A stretch of 64,000 nucleotides of DNA, from contig NZ_LT855399.1 of NCBI RefSeq assembly GCF_900184735.1, positions 1-64,000 of the forward strand. The letters run 5' to 3'. The stretch comes from Paucisalibacillus globulus. Lineage in GTDB: Bacteria > Bacillota > Bacilli > Bacillales > Amphibacillaceae. The notes beneath the pieces are model-generated. The model saw nothing but the letters and a program-made list of their open reading frames with translations. It was not told the origin of the DNA and made no database searches. The translations under genes and the position numbers were made by a program. Shown one piece after another: positions 31,867 to 41,329 of the stretch. Each line of letters begins with the position of its first letter. The stretch's first letter is position 1.

Positions 31867-33486
31867 TTATTTAAAGACTATTTTCCATAGTACTGCGGTT
31901 AGGGTGATTAGTAGTACTAGATAGATATATATGGCAAATGGTATGAAGGAGACGATGAGATGTATAATGGTAAATGCTGCGACAAAGAGCATTAATATGA
32001 TTATCTTTCCTGTTGCGCCTCCACCTTGTTGTGCGGATTCTATTGGTTCTGTAAATGGATATTTCCCGTTGTTAAATATCTTATAAGCAATGAGTATATT
32101 CAATAGAGCACTAGTCATGACCACCATCAAATCTAGAACAATACGGAATGAAAAGATCCAAATGTATAGGATGGATAAAAGTAATAGCAAAGGTAAATAT
32201 AGCTTCATAAAGAAAGCCTTTAATGTGGCGCTATATACAATGGATTGTTTTTGGATTGGTGTGGTTTGAAAGATCCATGCACCTTTATATTTTGCAGAAA
32301 ACTGGACCATATAAACTACTGTCCCAATCATTACATTGGCAAAATATATTGTTAAAAATGATCTCCCTTGCCCCAGTTCTTCAAAAGACTGAAAGCTTAA
32401 GTTATTAAATAAAAAGATTAAAGGGAAAACAAAGGCCATTCCGAGTGAAGGATAAACTTTTAACTTAAAGTCCCTCTCACGACTAATCATTATTGAAGCA
32501 AATCGGTAAAATAATCTCTCTTCCCGACTAAAGCAGACAACCTTTTCGAAAAAGTCTTGGAGACTACGTTTCTTCTTTTTCTTTGTACTAGATTCTTCCA
32601 TTAGCTTTTGTAAATTACGTTCAAAGGATGGCATCAGTACATAATATAGAATAATAGATAAAATTGGTCCGAACACGGCAAACAAGGAAAGGATAATCAT
32701 CTCACTTGAGAAAGTTTGATTTAATAACATCTCAAATGGTGCCCCAAACCATACTGGTGGAATTAGTGCATGCCACCAACTAAAGTCATAAACATATTCT
32801 AAATCTACTACATCAAATAAACGGATAATAATTTGATAACCAACTACTACAGCAACTGCTAGTAAGATTTGTACGTAATTAATAATATCCTTCAGCTTTT
32901 CCCCATCAAAAAATTGTAAGACAAACATGTAAATGAGTGCGGTGAAAGCTAATACAAATAAATCGATTAGAAGGATTGTTAGGATAAAAAGTAGAAAGTA
33001 AGAAAATCCTTCTACAACTAGAGAAACGATCGCCGGTATCGCGACAAATGCACCTGTGAGCAAGGTTAAATAAATCGCGATATGAATTATTTTTGCAGCG
33101 CTTATGGTTCTTGAATTCACTGGTTTGGTATGTAATATTACTTTATCTCGTACATCTAGAAGTACGGAAGAAAAGTCAGAAATCATCGATGTCATTAGAA
33201 TGAACATGGCAATACCAGCCATAATGCTAACTTGGAATAAATAATTATCTCCCAAAAATACAAATGGGACTAAGAGGAGACCGTATAGAGCATAAATCCA
33301 TAATGATTTAAGAAATTGATTTCCTTCCTTTTTCTTAGCATTTTGACTGAGAATGGTTGGGACCCGTCGTTGGTCCATGGTAAGTTTTACTTCCAGAATT
33401 TTGCGCATCACACTATAATCAATATTCATTTTACGAAAGACAGATTGGAACGGATCAAGAATTCTTAGAATACGAATTTCACTCAT
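31867..33486 (-). CDS. ABC exporter permease subunit
   Basis: A 539-aa membrane protein with about twelve hydrophobic segments in two blocks and a charged central loop (LMEESSTKKKKKRSLQDFFEKVVCFSREERLFYRF). It has the features of ABC-2-type exporter permeases of Firmicutes. It overlaps the ATPase gene by 8 bp, so the two are coupled. I chose ATG 33486 (MSEIRIL), with AGGGGATGG upstream, over ATG 33495. The exported substrate is unknown; peptide or bacteriocin export is possible but not shown. Confidence 0.8.
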   Translation of the reverse strand: MSEIRILRILDPFQSVFRKMNIDYSVMRKILEVKLTMDQRRVPTILSQNAKKKEGNQFLKSLWIYALYGLLLVPFVFLGDNYLFQVSIMAGIAMFILMTSMISDFSSVLLDVRDKVILHTKPVNSRTISAAKIIHIAIYLTLLTGAFVAIPAIVSLVVEGFSYFLLFILTILLIDLFVLAFTALIYMFVLQFFDGEKLKDIINYVQILLAVAVVVGYQIIIRLFDVVDLEYVYDFSWWHALIPPVWFGAPFEMLLNQTFSSEMIILSLFAVFGPILSIILYYVLMPSFERNLQKLMEESSTKKKKKRSLQDFFEKVVCFSREERLFYRFASIMISRERDFKLKVYPSLGMAFVFPLIFLFNNLSFQSFEELGQGRSFLTIYFANVMIGTVVYMVQFSAKYKGAWIFQTTPIQKQSIVYSATLKAFFMKLYLPLLLLLSILYIWIFSFRIVLDLMVVMTSALLNILIAYKIFNNGKYPFTEPIESAQQGGGATGKIIILMLFVAAFTIIHLIVSFIPFAIYIYLVLLITLTAVLWKIVFK

Positions 33487-34270
33487 CTTGACCATCCCCT
33501 GTTACAATGGAGACTATTTTATTTGCGGTTTCTTTATGTTCATCAAATCCAGTTAGTTGGTTGAAGATACTTTCCAGTGAACCTGCTTTACTTTGCTCTT
33601 TCAACTCATCAAAAGAGCCATCTGCAGCTATTTGTCCATTGACTAGAAGAACGATTCGATTACTTATCTTTTCCACCACATCCATAATGTGAGAAGAATA
33701 GAAAATCGTTTTTCCTTGATTAGCTAGAGCTTCTAACATGTCTTTAATTACCATGACACTATTAGCGTCTAGGCCACTTAATGGTTCATCAAGAAAAATT
33801 AAGTCTGGATTGTGGAGCAGACTGGAAATAATCAGGACTTTTTGACGCATTCCTTTGGAGAAAGATGAGATTCTGGAATGAAAAACATCCCCCATATCAA
33901 ATTCGTCTAGAAGCTTTAATGTTTTCGTAGTCGCCTCTTCTCGCGTCAAACCGTAAAGTTCCCCAATAAAGGTAAGATACTCAGCGGCAGTTAGGTTGTC
34001 ATATATCTCTGCGTTTTCTGGTACATAGCCAATTTTTTGTTTATATGTATAGTCATTCGTTGCAATATCATGTCCAAGAATTTCTACTGTTCCCCCGTAT
34101 CCATCCACTAATCCAAGCATGATCTTTAATGTGGTACTTTTTCCAGCACCGTTCGGCCCGATGTAGCCAATGATTTGTCCACGATAGACATCTAGGTTAA
34201 TCCCGTTTAAAACAGCCTTACTTGCATAACTCATAGTTAGATTTTGTAATGATAATACTTTCTCGTTCAT
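33479..34270 (-). CDS. ABC exporter ATP-binding subunit
   Basis: 263 aa with all ABC motifs: Walker A GPNGAGKST, signature SSFSKGMRQK (a variant of LSGGQ common in ABC-2 exporters), Walker B LIFLDEPLSGLD and the His switch YSSHIMDVVE. It energises the permease encoded immediately downstream. A second half resembling the usual EcsA/NatA-type C-terminus follows. AAGGGG precedes the ATG. Confidence 0.93.
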   Translation of the reverse strand: MNEKVLSLQNLTMSYASKAVLNGINLDVYRGQIIGYIGPNGAGKSTTLKIMLGLVDGYGGTVEILGHDIATNDYTYKQKIGYVPENAEIYDNLTAAEYLTFIGELYGLTREEATTKTLKLLDEFDMGDVFHSRISSFSKGMRQKVLIISSLLHNPDLIFLDEPLSGLDANSVMVIKDMLEALANQGKTIFYSSHIMDVVEKISNRIVLLVNGQIAADGSFDELKEQSKAGSLESIFNQLTGFDEHKETANKIVSIVTGDGQDE

Positions 34271-34352
34271 CCCCTTGTAACACCCTTTCTATCAATCTCT
34301 CTTCTTCTAACATAACAATGTGTCATGGCTAATGCAATGGAATTTAAGATAA

Positions 34353-34383
34353 AAAAATCCCCACTCAGGAAGGAGTAGGGATG
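34353..34383 (-). terminator. Terminator of the aldo/keto reductase gene
   Basis: Read on the minus strand, ATCCCTACTCC pairs with GAGTGGGGAT (one mismatch) and is followed by a T7 run. It lies 14 bp beyond the reductase stop. Confidence 0.8.
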
Positions 34384-34396
34384 TTAAACTTTCAAA

Positions 34397-35239
34397 TTAA
34401 AACTCTTCATAGACTGCAGGGTCTTGACCTTTCATTCTTCCATTAGGTCGGGAAAGTGAAGCTATTGCCTGCATGGCTTGATCATCTAATGAAAAGTCAA
34501 AGATTGAAATATTTTCTAGTTGTCTAGTAGGGGTTGCAGATTTAGGGATTGCAACCGCGCCAAGTTGGTAATGCCAGCGCAAAATGATTTGAGAAACTGT
34601 TTTATTATAAGTTGTTGCAATCTCTTGTAGTACGTTGTTTTGGAACACATCATTTGCTCTAGCAAGTGGGCTCCAAGATTCTGTCACAACACCATTTTCT
34701 TCATGCCATTTTCGTTGTTCTTCTTGGTTGAAAAATGGGTGTAGTTCGATTTGGTTGAGAGCAGGCATTACCCCAGTTTCATCTTGAAGGCGTTGTAGAT
34801 GCTCCGGTAAGAAGTTACAAACACCTATGGAGCGAATTAATCCCCATTTTTTTGCGTCGATTAATGCTTGCCATGCCTCCAGATATAGATCACGATTTGG
34901 GTTTGGCCAGTGGATAAGATAAATATCATAGTAATCCAAGTTGGCACGGTATAGTGATTCTTGAATCGTAACGACAGCATCGTTATAGCGATGATAACGA
35001 CCTGGGAGTTTAGAGGTAATAATTAATTCTTCTCTAGGTATAGAAGTTCGGCGAATTGCTGTGCCGACTGTTCCTTCATTTTCATAGTTATAAGCAGAGT
35101 CTAATAGTCGGTAACCCTGATTGATGGCACTTTCGATTGCTGTAGCACCTTCATTACCTTTAAGTTTATATGTACCAAAGCCTACTGCGGGAATTTTATT
35201 ACCATCGTTTAGGATGATTTCTGGAATTGAAGTAGTCAT
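34397..35239 (-). CDS. Aldo/keto reductase
   Basis: The 280-aa protein is a TIM-barrel NADPH oxidoreductase of the YvgN/2,5-diketogluconate reductase type. The catalytic tetrad is seen in LLDSAYNYENE (Asp, Tyr), IITSKLPG (Lys) and DIYLIHWPNP (His); cofactor binding in VAIPKSATPTRQLENISIFDF. It reduces aldehydes such as methylglyoxal. AGGAGGGG precedes the ATG. A perfect inverted repeat at 35317-35336 lies in its promoter region. Confidence 0.93.
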   Translation of the reverse strand: MTTSIPEIILNDGNKIPAVGFGTYKLKGNEGATAIESAINQGYRLLDSAYNYENEGTVGTAIRRTSIPREELIITSKLPGRYHRYNDAVVTIQESLYRANLDYYDIYLIHWPNPNRDLYLEAWQALIDAKKWGLIRSIGVCNFLPEHLQRLQDETGVMPALNQIELHPFFNQEEQRKWHEENGVVTESWSPLARANDVFQNNVLQEIATTYNKTVSQIILRWHYQLGAVAIPKSATPTRQLENISIFDFSLDDQAMQAIASLSRPNGRMKGQDPAVYEEF

Positions 35240-35316
35240 TATTTCCCCTCCTAAAGTTATTTATTTGCATACTAGAAGTTTACCATATTGATTCCATTTT
35301 GTTACCTTTGATAGCT

Positions 35317-35336
35317 TGGAAGTTCTATAACTTCCA
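35317..35336. promoter_or_regulatory. Inverted repeat between the reductase and exopolysaccharide genes
   Basis: TGGAAGTT and AACTTCCA flank CTAT, a perfect 8-bp inverted repeat about 80 bp upstream of the reductase start. A second inverted pair, GATTGT (35544-35549) and ACAATC (35554-35559), lies nearer the polysaccharide cluster, and its TAGCGACAAT core recurs at 36363-36372. No clear sigma-A promoter stands out in the remaining sequence of 35240-35635. Confidence 0.5.
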
Positions 35337-35635
35337 TAAATATAGTTTCCATTTTTGCCATTGTCCATCAAATGGAGAAAAATGTCATTAATAGAACTGT
35401 CAGGAATACAATAGGGATAAGGTAATAGAAATCTATTCACAAAGGAATTTATTAGTAAAAGAATAAGTATAACGACATGGATTTTTTACATTTACTAGAA
35501 AGTTTAATATGCCAGTATTTAAACATTTAACAGATTGTGAATGGATTGTAGCGACAATCTCCATTAATCTCTCCCAGTATCCGAACTAACCATTTAGATT
35601 AAGCACATCTAAATTAAGAAGGGGGGGTGATAAGG

Positions 35636-36292
35636 TTGAAAAGCATTTCAAGTGCAGACCGATATATGGAAGAATATGCTGGAGCTATTACTCACGCAAA
35701 ACATGACCATATCACGTACTATCGTATAGTGAAGAGAATGATGGATATTTTCTTTGTACTCATAAGTCTTCCTATTGTACTTTTTATCATCATGGTCTTT
35801 GTCATTCTAATAAAAATAGAAACATCCGGTCCAGCATTTTATTTTCAGAGGAGGGTTGGACTTTATGGACGGGATTTTAATGTATGCAAACTGAGGTCTA
35901 TGATTGTCGATGCGGAAAAAGAAGGAGCTAGATGGGCCATTAAAAATGATCCAAGAGTTACTAGGATTGGTGCCTTTATGAGGAAAACCAGGATTGACGA
36001 GATTCCCCAAGTGTTCAATATATTAAAAGGGGAGATGTCTCTAGTTGGCCCACGTCCAGAACGGCCTATGTTTACAGAGGAATTCGAAGTATTATATCCA
36101 GGGTTTAAAAAGAGATTATTGGTTAAACCTGGACTCACTGGATTGGCACAAGTAAATGGGGGATACAACCTGTCACCAAATAAGAAACTAGAATTAGATA
36201 TATACTATATTGAAAAACAAGGAATAAAAATGGATTTAAAGATTATCTTGAATACTATAAAAATCGTGTTTTCAGGAGAAGGTGCTAGATGA
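35636..36292 (+). CDS. Polyprenyl-phosphate phosphoglycosyl transferase (initiating sugar transferase)
   Basis: One N-terminal membrane helix (FFVLISLPIVLFIIMVFVILI) precedes the bacterial sugar transferase domain: GPAFYFQRRVGLYGRDFNVCKLRSM, DPRVTRIGAFMRKTRIDEIPQVFNILKGEMSLVGPRPERP and KPGLTGLAQVNGGYN. It is a monotopic phosphoglycosyl transferase (WbaP/EpsL type) that loads the first sugar phosphate on undecaprenyl phosphate. TTG 35636 suits the G-rich ribosome site; GTG 35627 overlaps it. First gene of the exopolysaccharide cluster. Confidence 0.9.
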   Translation: MKSISSADRYMEEYAGAITHAKHDHITYYRIVKRMMDIFFVLISLPIVLFIIMVFVILIKIETSGPAFYFQRRVGLYGRDFNVCKLRSMIVDAEKEGARWAIKNDPRVTRIGAFMRKTRIDEIPQVFNILKGEMSLVGPRPERPMFTEEFEVLYPGFKKRLLVKPGLTGLAQVNGGYNLSPNKKLELDIYYIEKQGIKMDLKIILNTIKIVFSGEGAR

Positions 36293-36304
36293 TTTTTTTT
36301 TAGG

Positions 36305-36334
36305 AATTATCGTTCTTTAATCAGAACGATAATT
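36305..36334. terminator. Intergenic hairpin within the polysaccharide cluster
   Basis: AATTATCGTTCT (36305-36316) and AGAACGATAATT (36323-36334) form a perfect 12-bp stem with a 6-nt loop. The following T run is short (TTTG), so it may act as an attenuator rather than a full terminator between the first and second genes. Confidence 0.55.
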
Positions 36335-36391
36335 GGAATTTGTTCGTTAAATAGCTAGTATTTAGCGACAATACAAACAAGGGGGAAGTCT

Positions 36392-37567
36392 ATGAAATGC
36401 CTTATCGTGACAACCTTGCAAAGGCAAGTGCAGCTATTTTTAATACCACATATCCGCATGCTTCAAGAAATGGGCTATCAGGTTACTATTGCTACCTCTC
36501 TTACTGATAAACATCAATTAACAAAACTCCTACCAGATATCACTCTATTACATCTGCCATTTTCAAGAAAAGTCTATAGCCTTTCTAATCTAAAAGCCTT
36601 TCAAATGTTGAGAAAGTTGTTCAAAAGAGAATCATTTTCACTAGTTCATGTTCATTCCCCTATTGCATCATTCTTTACCAGAGTAGCTGTGCCAGAAACG
36701 ACAAAAGTAGTCTATACAGCACATGGATTTCATTTTAATGAAAATGGATCAAAAATTAGTAATCGCATCTTTTATTTAGCCGAGAGACTTGCTGCTAAAA
36801 AAACAGATGGATTGATCGTAATTAATCAGGATGATTACGAGAAAGCAAAAGGACTATTACCTGAGGATAAAATTCATTATATTCATGGGATTGGAGTGGA
36901 TGCGACTTATTTTAATCCTGAAAATTATTCCGTTAAAGAGAAAGAGAGGCTTCGATATTCATTAACTATACCAGATAACAAAATAGTCATTACCCATGTG
37001 GCGGAATTTAACGGGAACAAAAGACAAATGGATATTATCCATGCTGCAGAGAAGTTACAGAAAATTAATCCGGATTTTTTCATCCTCTTAGTTGGTGATG
37101 GAGTCCTACTAGAGGAAATCCAATCCGAAATAATGAACCGGAATCTGATTGATCATGTTCGGTGTTTAGGGTTTAGAACAGATATTAAAGATTTATTAAG
37201 TATTACCGATATTGGCTTATTAGTATCGCTAAGGGAAGGTCTTCCCAAGTCAGTAATGGAAATGATGGCCATGCAAATACCTGTAGTCGTTACCGATATA
37301 CGTGGAAATCGTGAACTGGTGAAAGACGGGAAAACAGGGTTTGTCATTCCCGTAAGAAATCCAGATGAACTAATGAATGCATTAAACAAACTAATTCAGA
37401 ACAATTTGCTTAGAAACATAATGGGGGAGAACGGTAGGAGGGACATCTTAGAAAGATATGAGTTATCGATCATACTAAAAGAAACAAGGAACGTATATGA
37501 AACGATTGGTCTAAAGGTTAACCGGGACGATCATCATACAGTTCATCGAGACATGGTTAATATTTGA
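36392..37567 (+). CDS. Glycosyltransferase family 4
   Basis: The 391-aa protein has the GT-B fold: an N-terminal domain with FSLVHVHSPIASFFTRVA and VVYTAHGFHFNENG, and a C-terminal domain with VAEFNGNKRQMDIIHAAEKL and LLVSLREGLPKSVMEMMAMQIPVVVTDIRGNRELV, including the E-x7-E motif typical of retaining GT4 enzymes. It resembles EpsD/EpsF-like enzymes and should extend the lipid-linked sugar. GGGGGA precedes the ATG. The stop region overlaps an upstream extension of the next frame. Confidence 0.92.
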   Translation: MKCLIVTTLQRQVQLFLIPHIRMLQEMGYQVTIATSLTDKHQLTKLLPDITLLHLPFSRKVYSLSNLKAFQMLRKLFKRESFSLVHVHSPIASFFTRVAVPETTKVVYTAHGFHFNENGSKISNRIFYLAERLAAKKTDGLIVINQDDYEKAKGLLPEDKIHYIHGIGVDATYFNPENYSVKEKERLRYSLTIPDNKIVITHVAEFNGNKRQMDIIHAAEKLQKINPDFFILLVGDGVLLEEIQSEIMNRNLIDHVRCLGFRTDIKDLLSITDIGLLVSLREGLPKSVMEMMAMQIPVVVTDIRGNRELVKDGKTGFVIPVRNPDELMNALNKLIQNNLLRNIMGENGRRDILERYELSIILKETRNVYETIGLKVNRDDHHTVHRDMVNI

Positions 37568-37599
37568 AATGGAATAATGAAAATAAGTGGTGGTGCATT

Positions 37600-38655
37600 A
37601 TGAACCTGAAGGAAACCGGTAAATTTGTGATATCCCTAGATTTGGAATTGAATTGGGGCGTTTTTGACGTATTTACCATCCAGCAGTACAGGAATAATCT
37701 ATTAGGTGCTCGTGAAGTAGTACCTGAGTTGCTGAAGAAATTTAACCAAGATAACATTCATGCAACATGGGGAATTGTAGGATTCTTATTTTTCAGTAAT
37801 AAAGATGATTTATTAAAAGAAGTACCAGATAAAGTACCATCTTATGATGATATGACCTTGTCTGCATACCAACATATTCAACAAATCGGGGAAAATGAGA
37901 TAGAGGATCCATTTCATTATGGAAGCCAACTGATTCATCTTATCAAGCAATTTCCTAATCAAGAAATCGCAACACACACATTTAGTCACTATTATTGTTT
38001 AGCCAAAGGTCAGTGTGCGGATAACTTTGAGACGGATTTAAGTAAAGCTATCACAGTCGCTAAAAAACATCATCTATCTATCCAAACGATTATATTCCCG
38101 CGAAATCAGATCAATCAAAATTACTTAACTATCTGTAAAAAACATGGGGTAACCAGATACAGAGGGTGCGAGAATCATTGGTTGTATAAGATAACCGGGA
38201 AACAGGATAACCCCATCAAACGATTAATGAGATTACTAGATAGTTATATGAATCTCTCTGGCCAACATATTTATGATTTGGATGAACTAATCCAGAAGGA
38301 TGATGTCATCAACATACCATCCAGTCGATTTCTACGACCGTATAGTAAAAGATTGCGTGGACTGGAACCTTTGAAATTAAGAAGAATCAAAATCGCGATG
38401 GAAAAGGCAGCAAAAGAAAGAAAATTATATCACCTCTGGTGGCATCCACATAATTTTGGTGCCGACTTGGAAGAAAGCATGAAAATGCTCGATAAGATTA
38501 TCACACATTATCAAATGTTGAATGATCGGTATGGGATGGAAAGTGTTCATATGGGTGAACTTGCGAATACCTTACTTAACGATTCAAGTAAAAAGAAGGA
38601 TGAAGATTTTAGAGAAAATCGTGGTGTTTCCCATGCTATCTACCAGAAGGCTTGA
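37600..38655 (+). CDS. Polysaccharide deacetylase-like protein
   Basis: The 351-aa protein has a NodB-like core: VISLDLELNWGVFD (first Asp motif), NIHATWGIVGFLFF, EIATHTFSHYYCL (His-x3-His metal site) and a later LWWHPHNFG (catalytic His motif). There is no signal peptide, unlike secreted deacetylases. It may de-N-acetylate a lipid-linked intermediate in the cytoplasm, or have lost activity. ATG 37600 follows GGTGGTG. Confidence 0.82.
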   Translation: MNLKETGKFVISLDLELNWGVFDVFTIQQYRNNLLGAREVVPELLKKFNQDNIHATWGIVGFLFFSNKDDLLKEVPDKVPSYDDMTLSAYQHIQQIGENEIEDPFHYGSQLIHLIKQFPNQEIATHTFSHYYCLAKGQCADNFETDLSKAITVAKKHHLSIQTIIFPRNQINQNYLTICKKHGVTRYRGCENHWLYKITGKQDNPIKRLMRLLDSYMNLSGQHIYDLDELIQKDDVINIPSSRFLRPYSKRLRGLEPLKLRRIKIAMEKAAKERKLYHLWWHPHNFGADLEESMKMLDKIITHYQMLNDRYGMESVHMGELANTLLNDSSKKKDEDFRENRGVSHAIYQKA

Positions 38656-39919
38656 TTTTACTCTCGTTTCATTTGTGATTCTATGTTTACCTTTTATGTT
38701 TCATTTAGATGTCATGATTACATTGAATGTTTCTTTTTCCGATATTCTCATGGTTTTGGTGATGTTTTGGTTAATCGCCCATCAGGAAAATAGAGAATAC
38801 ATGGCGATTGCTCTACGAAAATATTATCTAATCATTCTATATATGCTTCTTTTTATCTATTTTTGTATTGTCAGTATGGTTAATTATGTAACAAATATTT
38901 TCATCGATTTTCCCTATGGGGTATCAGCTATATTAAAGCTCTCGGTTAACTTTGTTTATATCATTGTATTTTTAATCTTCTTTGAAAAATATAAGGAAGA
39001 ATTATTAGTTCTGGTATTACGATGGTGGAAGATTGCGGCACTGATCATATCGTTTCAATGTATTGGCAGTGTTATTTTATATCAGATGGGAATGGATAAT
39101 CCCTTTAACTTGCAAGGTCGTGCCCAGGCAACATTAAATGATCCTAATTTAGCTGCTTTATATCTGATTATTTCCCTTTCTCTAGTGATTGTATTTAGCA
39201 TTCTATCCGGTAAAAAAATGATTATTAACCTACCTGTTTTAATTATATTACTAGCACTTACTCTGACAGCATCACGCGGTGGAATCTTGAGTCTGATTAT
39301 AAGTGTATCCATTGTCCTTTTTATTAGTTTGATTTCAGCACGGATAAAGGAACTGATTCTGTTTTTATTCATTGGCTCTTTTGTTTTTTTTATTATTTTA
39401 TGGATTAATCAGTCTACTGATATCTTAAACTTTGCTCTAGAACGAGTAGTAAGAATAGGGACGGAAGGGGATGGAACATCATACCGTATATTCTTATGGC
39501 AATCAGCATTGGAGATGTGGGCTAGTAATCCTTTCCTTGGCATTGGGATAGGACAATTTATACCATATTCAACAGAAATGTATGGGGATACGTTTACGAA
39601 TATCCCCCATAATACGTATTTATCCTTTTTGACGGAAACAGGTGCTTTTGGTTTCATAGCCTTTATCTGGTTTCCTGTCTTAATCCTAGGTAGTTTAATA
39701 ATTGGGTTAATAAGTAGAGGGGAAAAGATTTATTTTTATTTATTGATAGGCTTAATAGCTCTATCGATTCAGGCATTATCCATCAATATTGAAAATATCC
39801 GGTTCGTTTGGCTGTACCTTACGATTGCTTTTGTAGTGTTAAAGGGCTTCCCTACTCAACATGAGGCTACTCCAATCGTCTACTCAGGAAATGAAATAAA
39901 TGGAGGTGACAAAAGTTGA
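38600..39919 (+). CDS. O-antigen ligase/Wzy-like polymerase
   Basis: About 440 aa with eleven or twelve membrane helices and a large external loop between late helices. The Wzy_C/O-antigen ligase motif is visible as ASNPFLGIGIGQFIPYS...NIPHNTYLSFLTETGAFGFIAF. It should polymerise or transfer the repeat unit outside the membrane. ATG 38600 is my choice, although AGAAGG touches it; ATG 38633 is the alternative. It overlaps the deacetylase gene by 56 bp. Confidence 0.82.
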   Translation: MKILEKIVVFPMLSTRRLDFTLVSFVILCLPFMFHLDVMITLNVSFSDILMVLVMFWLIAHQENREYMAIALRKYYLIILYMLLFIYFCIVSMVNYVTNIFIDFPYGVSAILKLSVNFVYIIVFLIFFEKYKEELLVLVLRWWKIAALIISFQCIGSVILYQMGMDNPFNLQGRAQATLNDPNLAALYLIISLSLVIVFSILSGKKMIINLPVLIILLALTLTASRGGILSLIISVSIVLFISLISARIKELILFLFIGSFVFFIILWINQSTDILNFALERVVRIGTEGDGTSYRIFLWQSALEMWASNPFLGIGIGQFIPYSTEMYGDTFTNIPHNTYLSFLTETGAFGFIAFIWFPVLILGSLIIGLISRGEKIYFYLLIGLIALSIQALSINIENIRFVWLYLTIAFVVLKGFPTQHEATPIVYSGNEINGGDKS

Positions 39920-40659
39920 AGGATATGCTGTCCATCCAAGACATCCTATTAAACTTAAAAAAGAGGCTGTTACTTATTCTTACTTTAACCATTGGACTCG
40001 TAATTATTGCAGGGTTAATTAGTTATTATTTGTTAGAACCTACGTATCAATCCACCTCTCAATTTATTGTCATTCAACAACAAAACGATAATATGCAAGT
40101 TAATGTTTCAGAGATTGAAACTCAGCTAGAGTTTATGAATACATATAAAGAAATATTGAAGAGTCCATCCATTTTAGAGCAAGTCATTGGAGAAATGCGG
40201 TTATCCATAACACCAGAGGAATTAGGGAAACAAGTGCAAGTAAGTAGTGGTGAAAATTCTCAAGTTATCACCGTATCAGCAACTGGCGCGAGCCCTGTGT
40301 TTGCTGCAGAGCTTGCCAATTTAGTAGTAGAAAAATTTCAAAGTACTATTGTTTCTATCATGAGGGTTGAAAATATTTATATATTATCGAAGGCAAATCC
40401 GTCCTTATCGGAAGAACCAATCCAACCAAGACCAGTAATTAATATGATTGTAGCAGGGTTTATTGGGTTAGCTACTGGAATTGGCTTAGCGTTATTACTT
40501 GAGTTTATGAATACTAAAGTGAAAACCGAAGCCGATATCGAAGCGTTAGGGATAACGGTATTAGGATCGATTACGGTATTCGGGAAAAAGGCAGGTAAGA
40601 GAACGAAGAAAAGGAGAAAGGGGGGAGTGAACTATGAGGCGAAAACGGAAGAAGCTTGA
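39916..40659 (+). CDS. Wzz-like chain-length/kinase modulator (YveK/TkmA type)
   Basis: Two membrane helices (about residues 15-35 and 175-195) enclose an extracellular Wzz domain. The Pro-rich segment PSLSEEPIQPRPVINMIVAG before the second helix is the typical Wzz C-terminal motif. The cytoplasmic tail contacts the BY-kinase in this family. TTG 39916 follows GGAGGTGA at the right distance. It overlaps the kinase gene by 26 bp. Confidence 0.9.
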   Translation: MKDMLSIQDILLNLKKRLLLILTLTIGLVIIAGLISYYLLEPTYQSTSQFIVIQQQNDNMQVNVSEIETQLEFMNTYKEILKSPSILEQVIGEMRLSITPEELGKQVQVSSGENSQVITVSATGASPVFAAELANLVVEKFQSTIVSIMRVENIYILSKANPSLSEEPIQPRPVINMIVAGFIGLATGIGLALLLEFMNTKVKTEADIEALGITVLGSITVFGKKAGKRTKKRRKGGVNYEAKTEEA

Positions 40660-41311
40660 ACGAGGAACACTAATCACGATTGAACGAAATAATACCATTG
40701 CCGCAGAGCAATTTCGCTCCATTCGCTCCAATATAAACTTTGCATCTGTTGATAGACGGTTAAGGAGTATTGTCGTGACATCTTCTAGTGCAGGAGATGG
40801 AAAAACGATGACAGCTACTAATCTAGCAATTGTATTTAATCAAGAAGGTAAAAAGGTTTTATTAGTAGATGCCGATTTAAGAAGGCCAAAAGTCCATCAT
40901 GCCTTTAGACTAGAAAATCATGTGGGATTGAGTAATTATTTGATTGGACAAAAAGCATTAGAGGATATAATAATGCGAACTTATCGGCCAGATTTGGATC
41001 TTATCACAAGTGGTATTATCCCACCAAATCCGGCAGAATTACTGGGGTCGAGACAAATGAGCATATTCATTTCACAAGTAATGAATCTCTATGATGTGGT
41101 CATCTTTGATACCCCACCTGTTTTAGTTGTGACAGATTCCACGTTGATTGCCAATCAATGTGATGGCACTTTATTAGTAGTTCGGGCGAAGAAGAACGAG
41201 GTAAAGGATGTTAAAAAGGCTAAAGAACAGCTTAGTTTTGCTGGTGCTAATCTAATCGGTGCAGTATTTAATGGGAAAAAGCAACTTAAGAAAAATTTGT
41301 ATTACTACTAA
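40634..41311 (+). CDS. Tyrosine kinase of the CpsD/CapB (BY-kinase) family
   Basis: The 225-aa protein shows Walker A SSSAGDGKTM, Walker A' VLLVDADLRRP and Walker B VVIFDTPP, the three nucleotide motifs of BY-kinases. It ends in a small Tyr cluster (NLYYY) for autophosphorylation, shorter than in many relatives. With its Wzz-like partner it controls polymer length and export. No cognate YwqE/CpsB phosphatase is in the window. Confidence 0.92.
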   Translation: MRRKRKKLERGTLITIERNNTIAAEQFRSIRSNINFASVDRRLRSIVVTSSSAGDGKTMTATNLAIVFNQEGKKVLLVDADLRRPKVHHAFRLENHVGLSNYLIGQKALEDIIMRTYRPDLDLITSGIIPPNPAELLGSRQMSIFISQVMNLYDVVIFDTPPVLVVTDSTLIANQCDGTLLVVRAKKNEVKDVKKAKEQLSFAGANLIGAVFNGKKQLKKNLYYY

Positions 41312-41329
41312 CCATAAGGAGTGGAGGGA

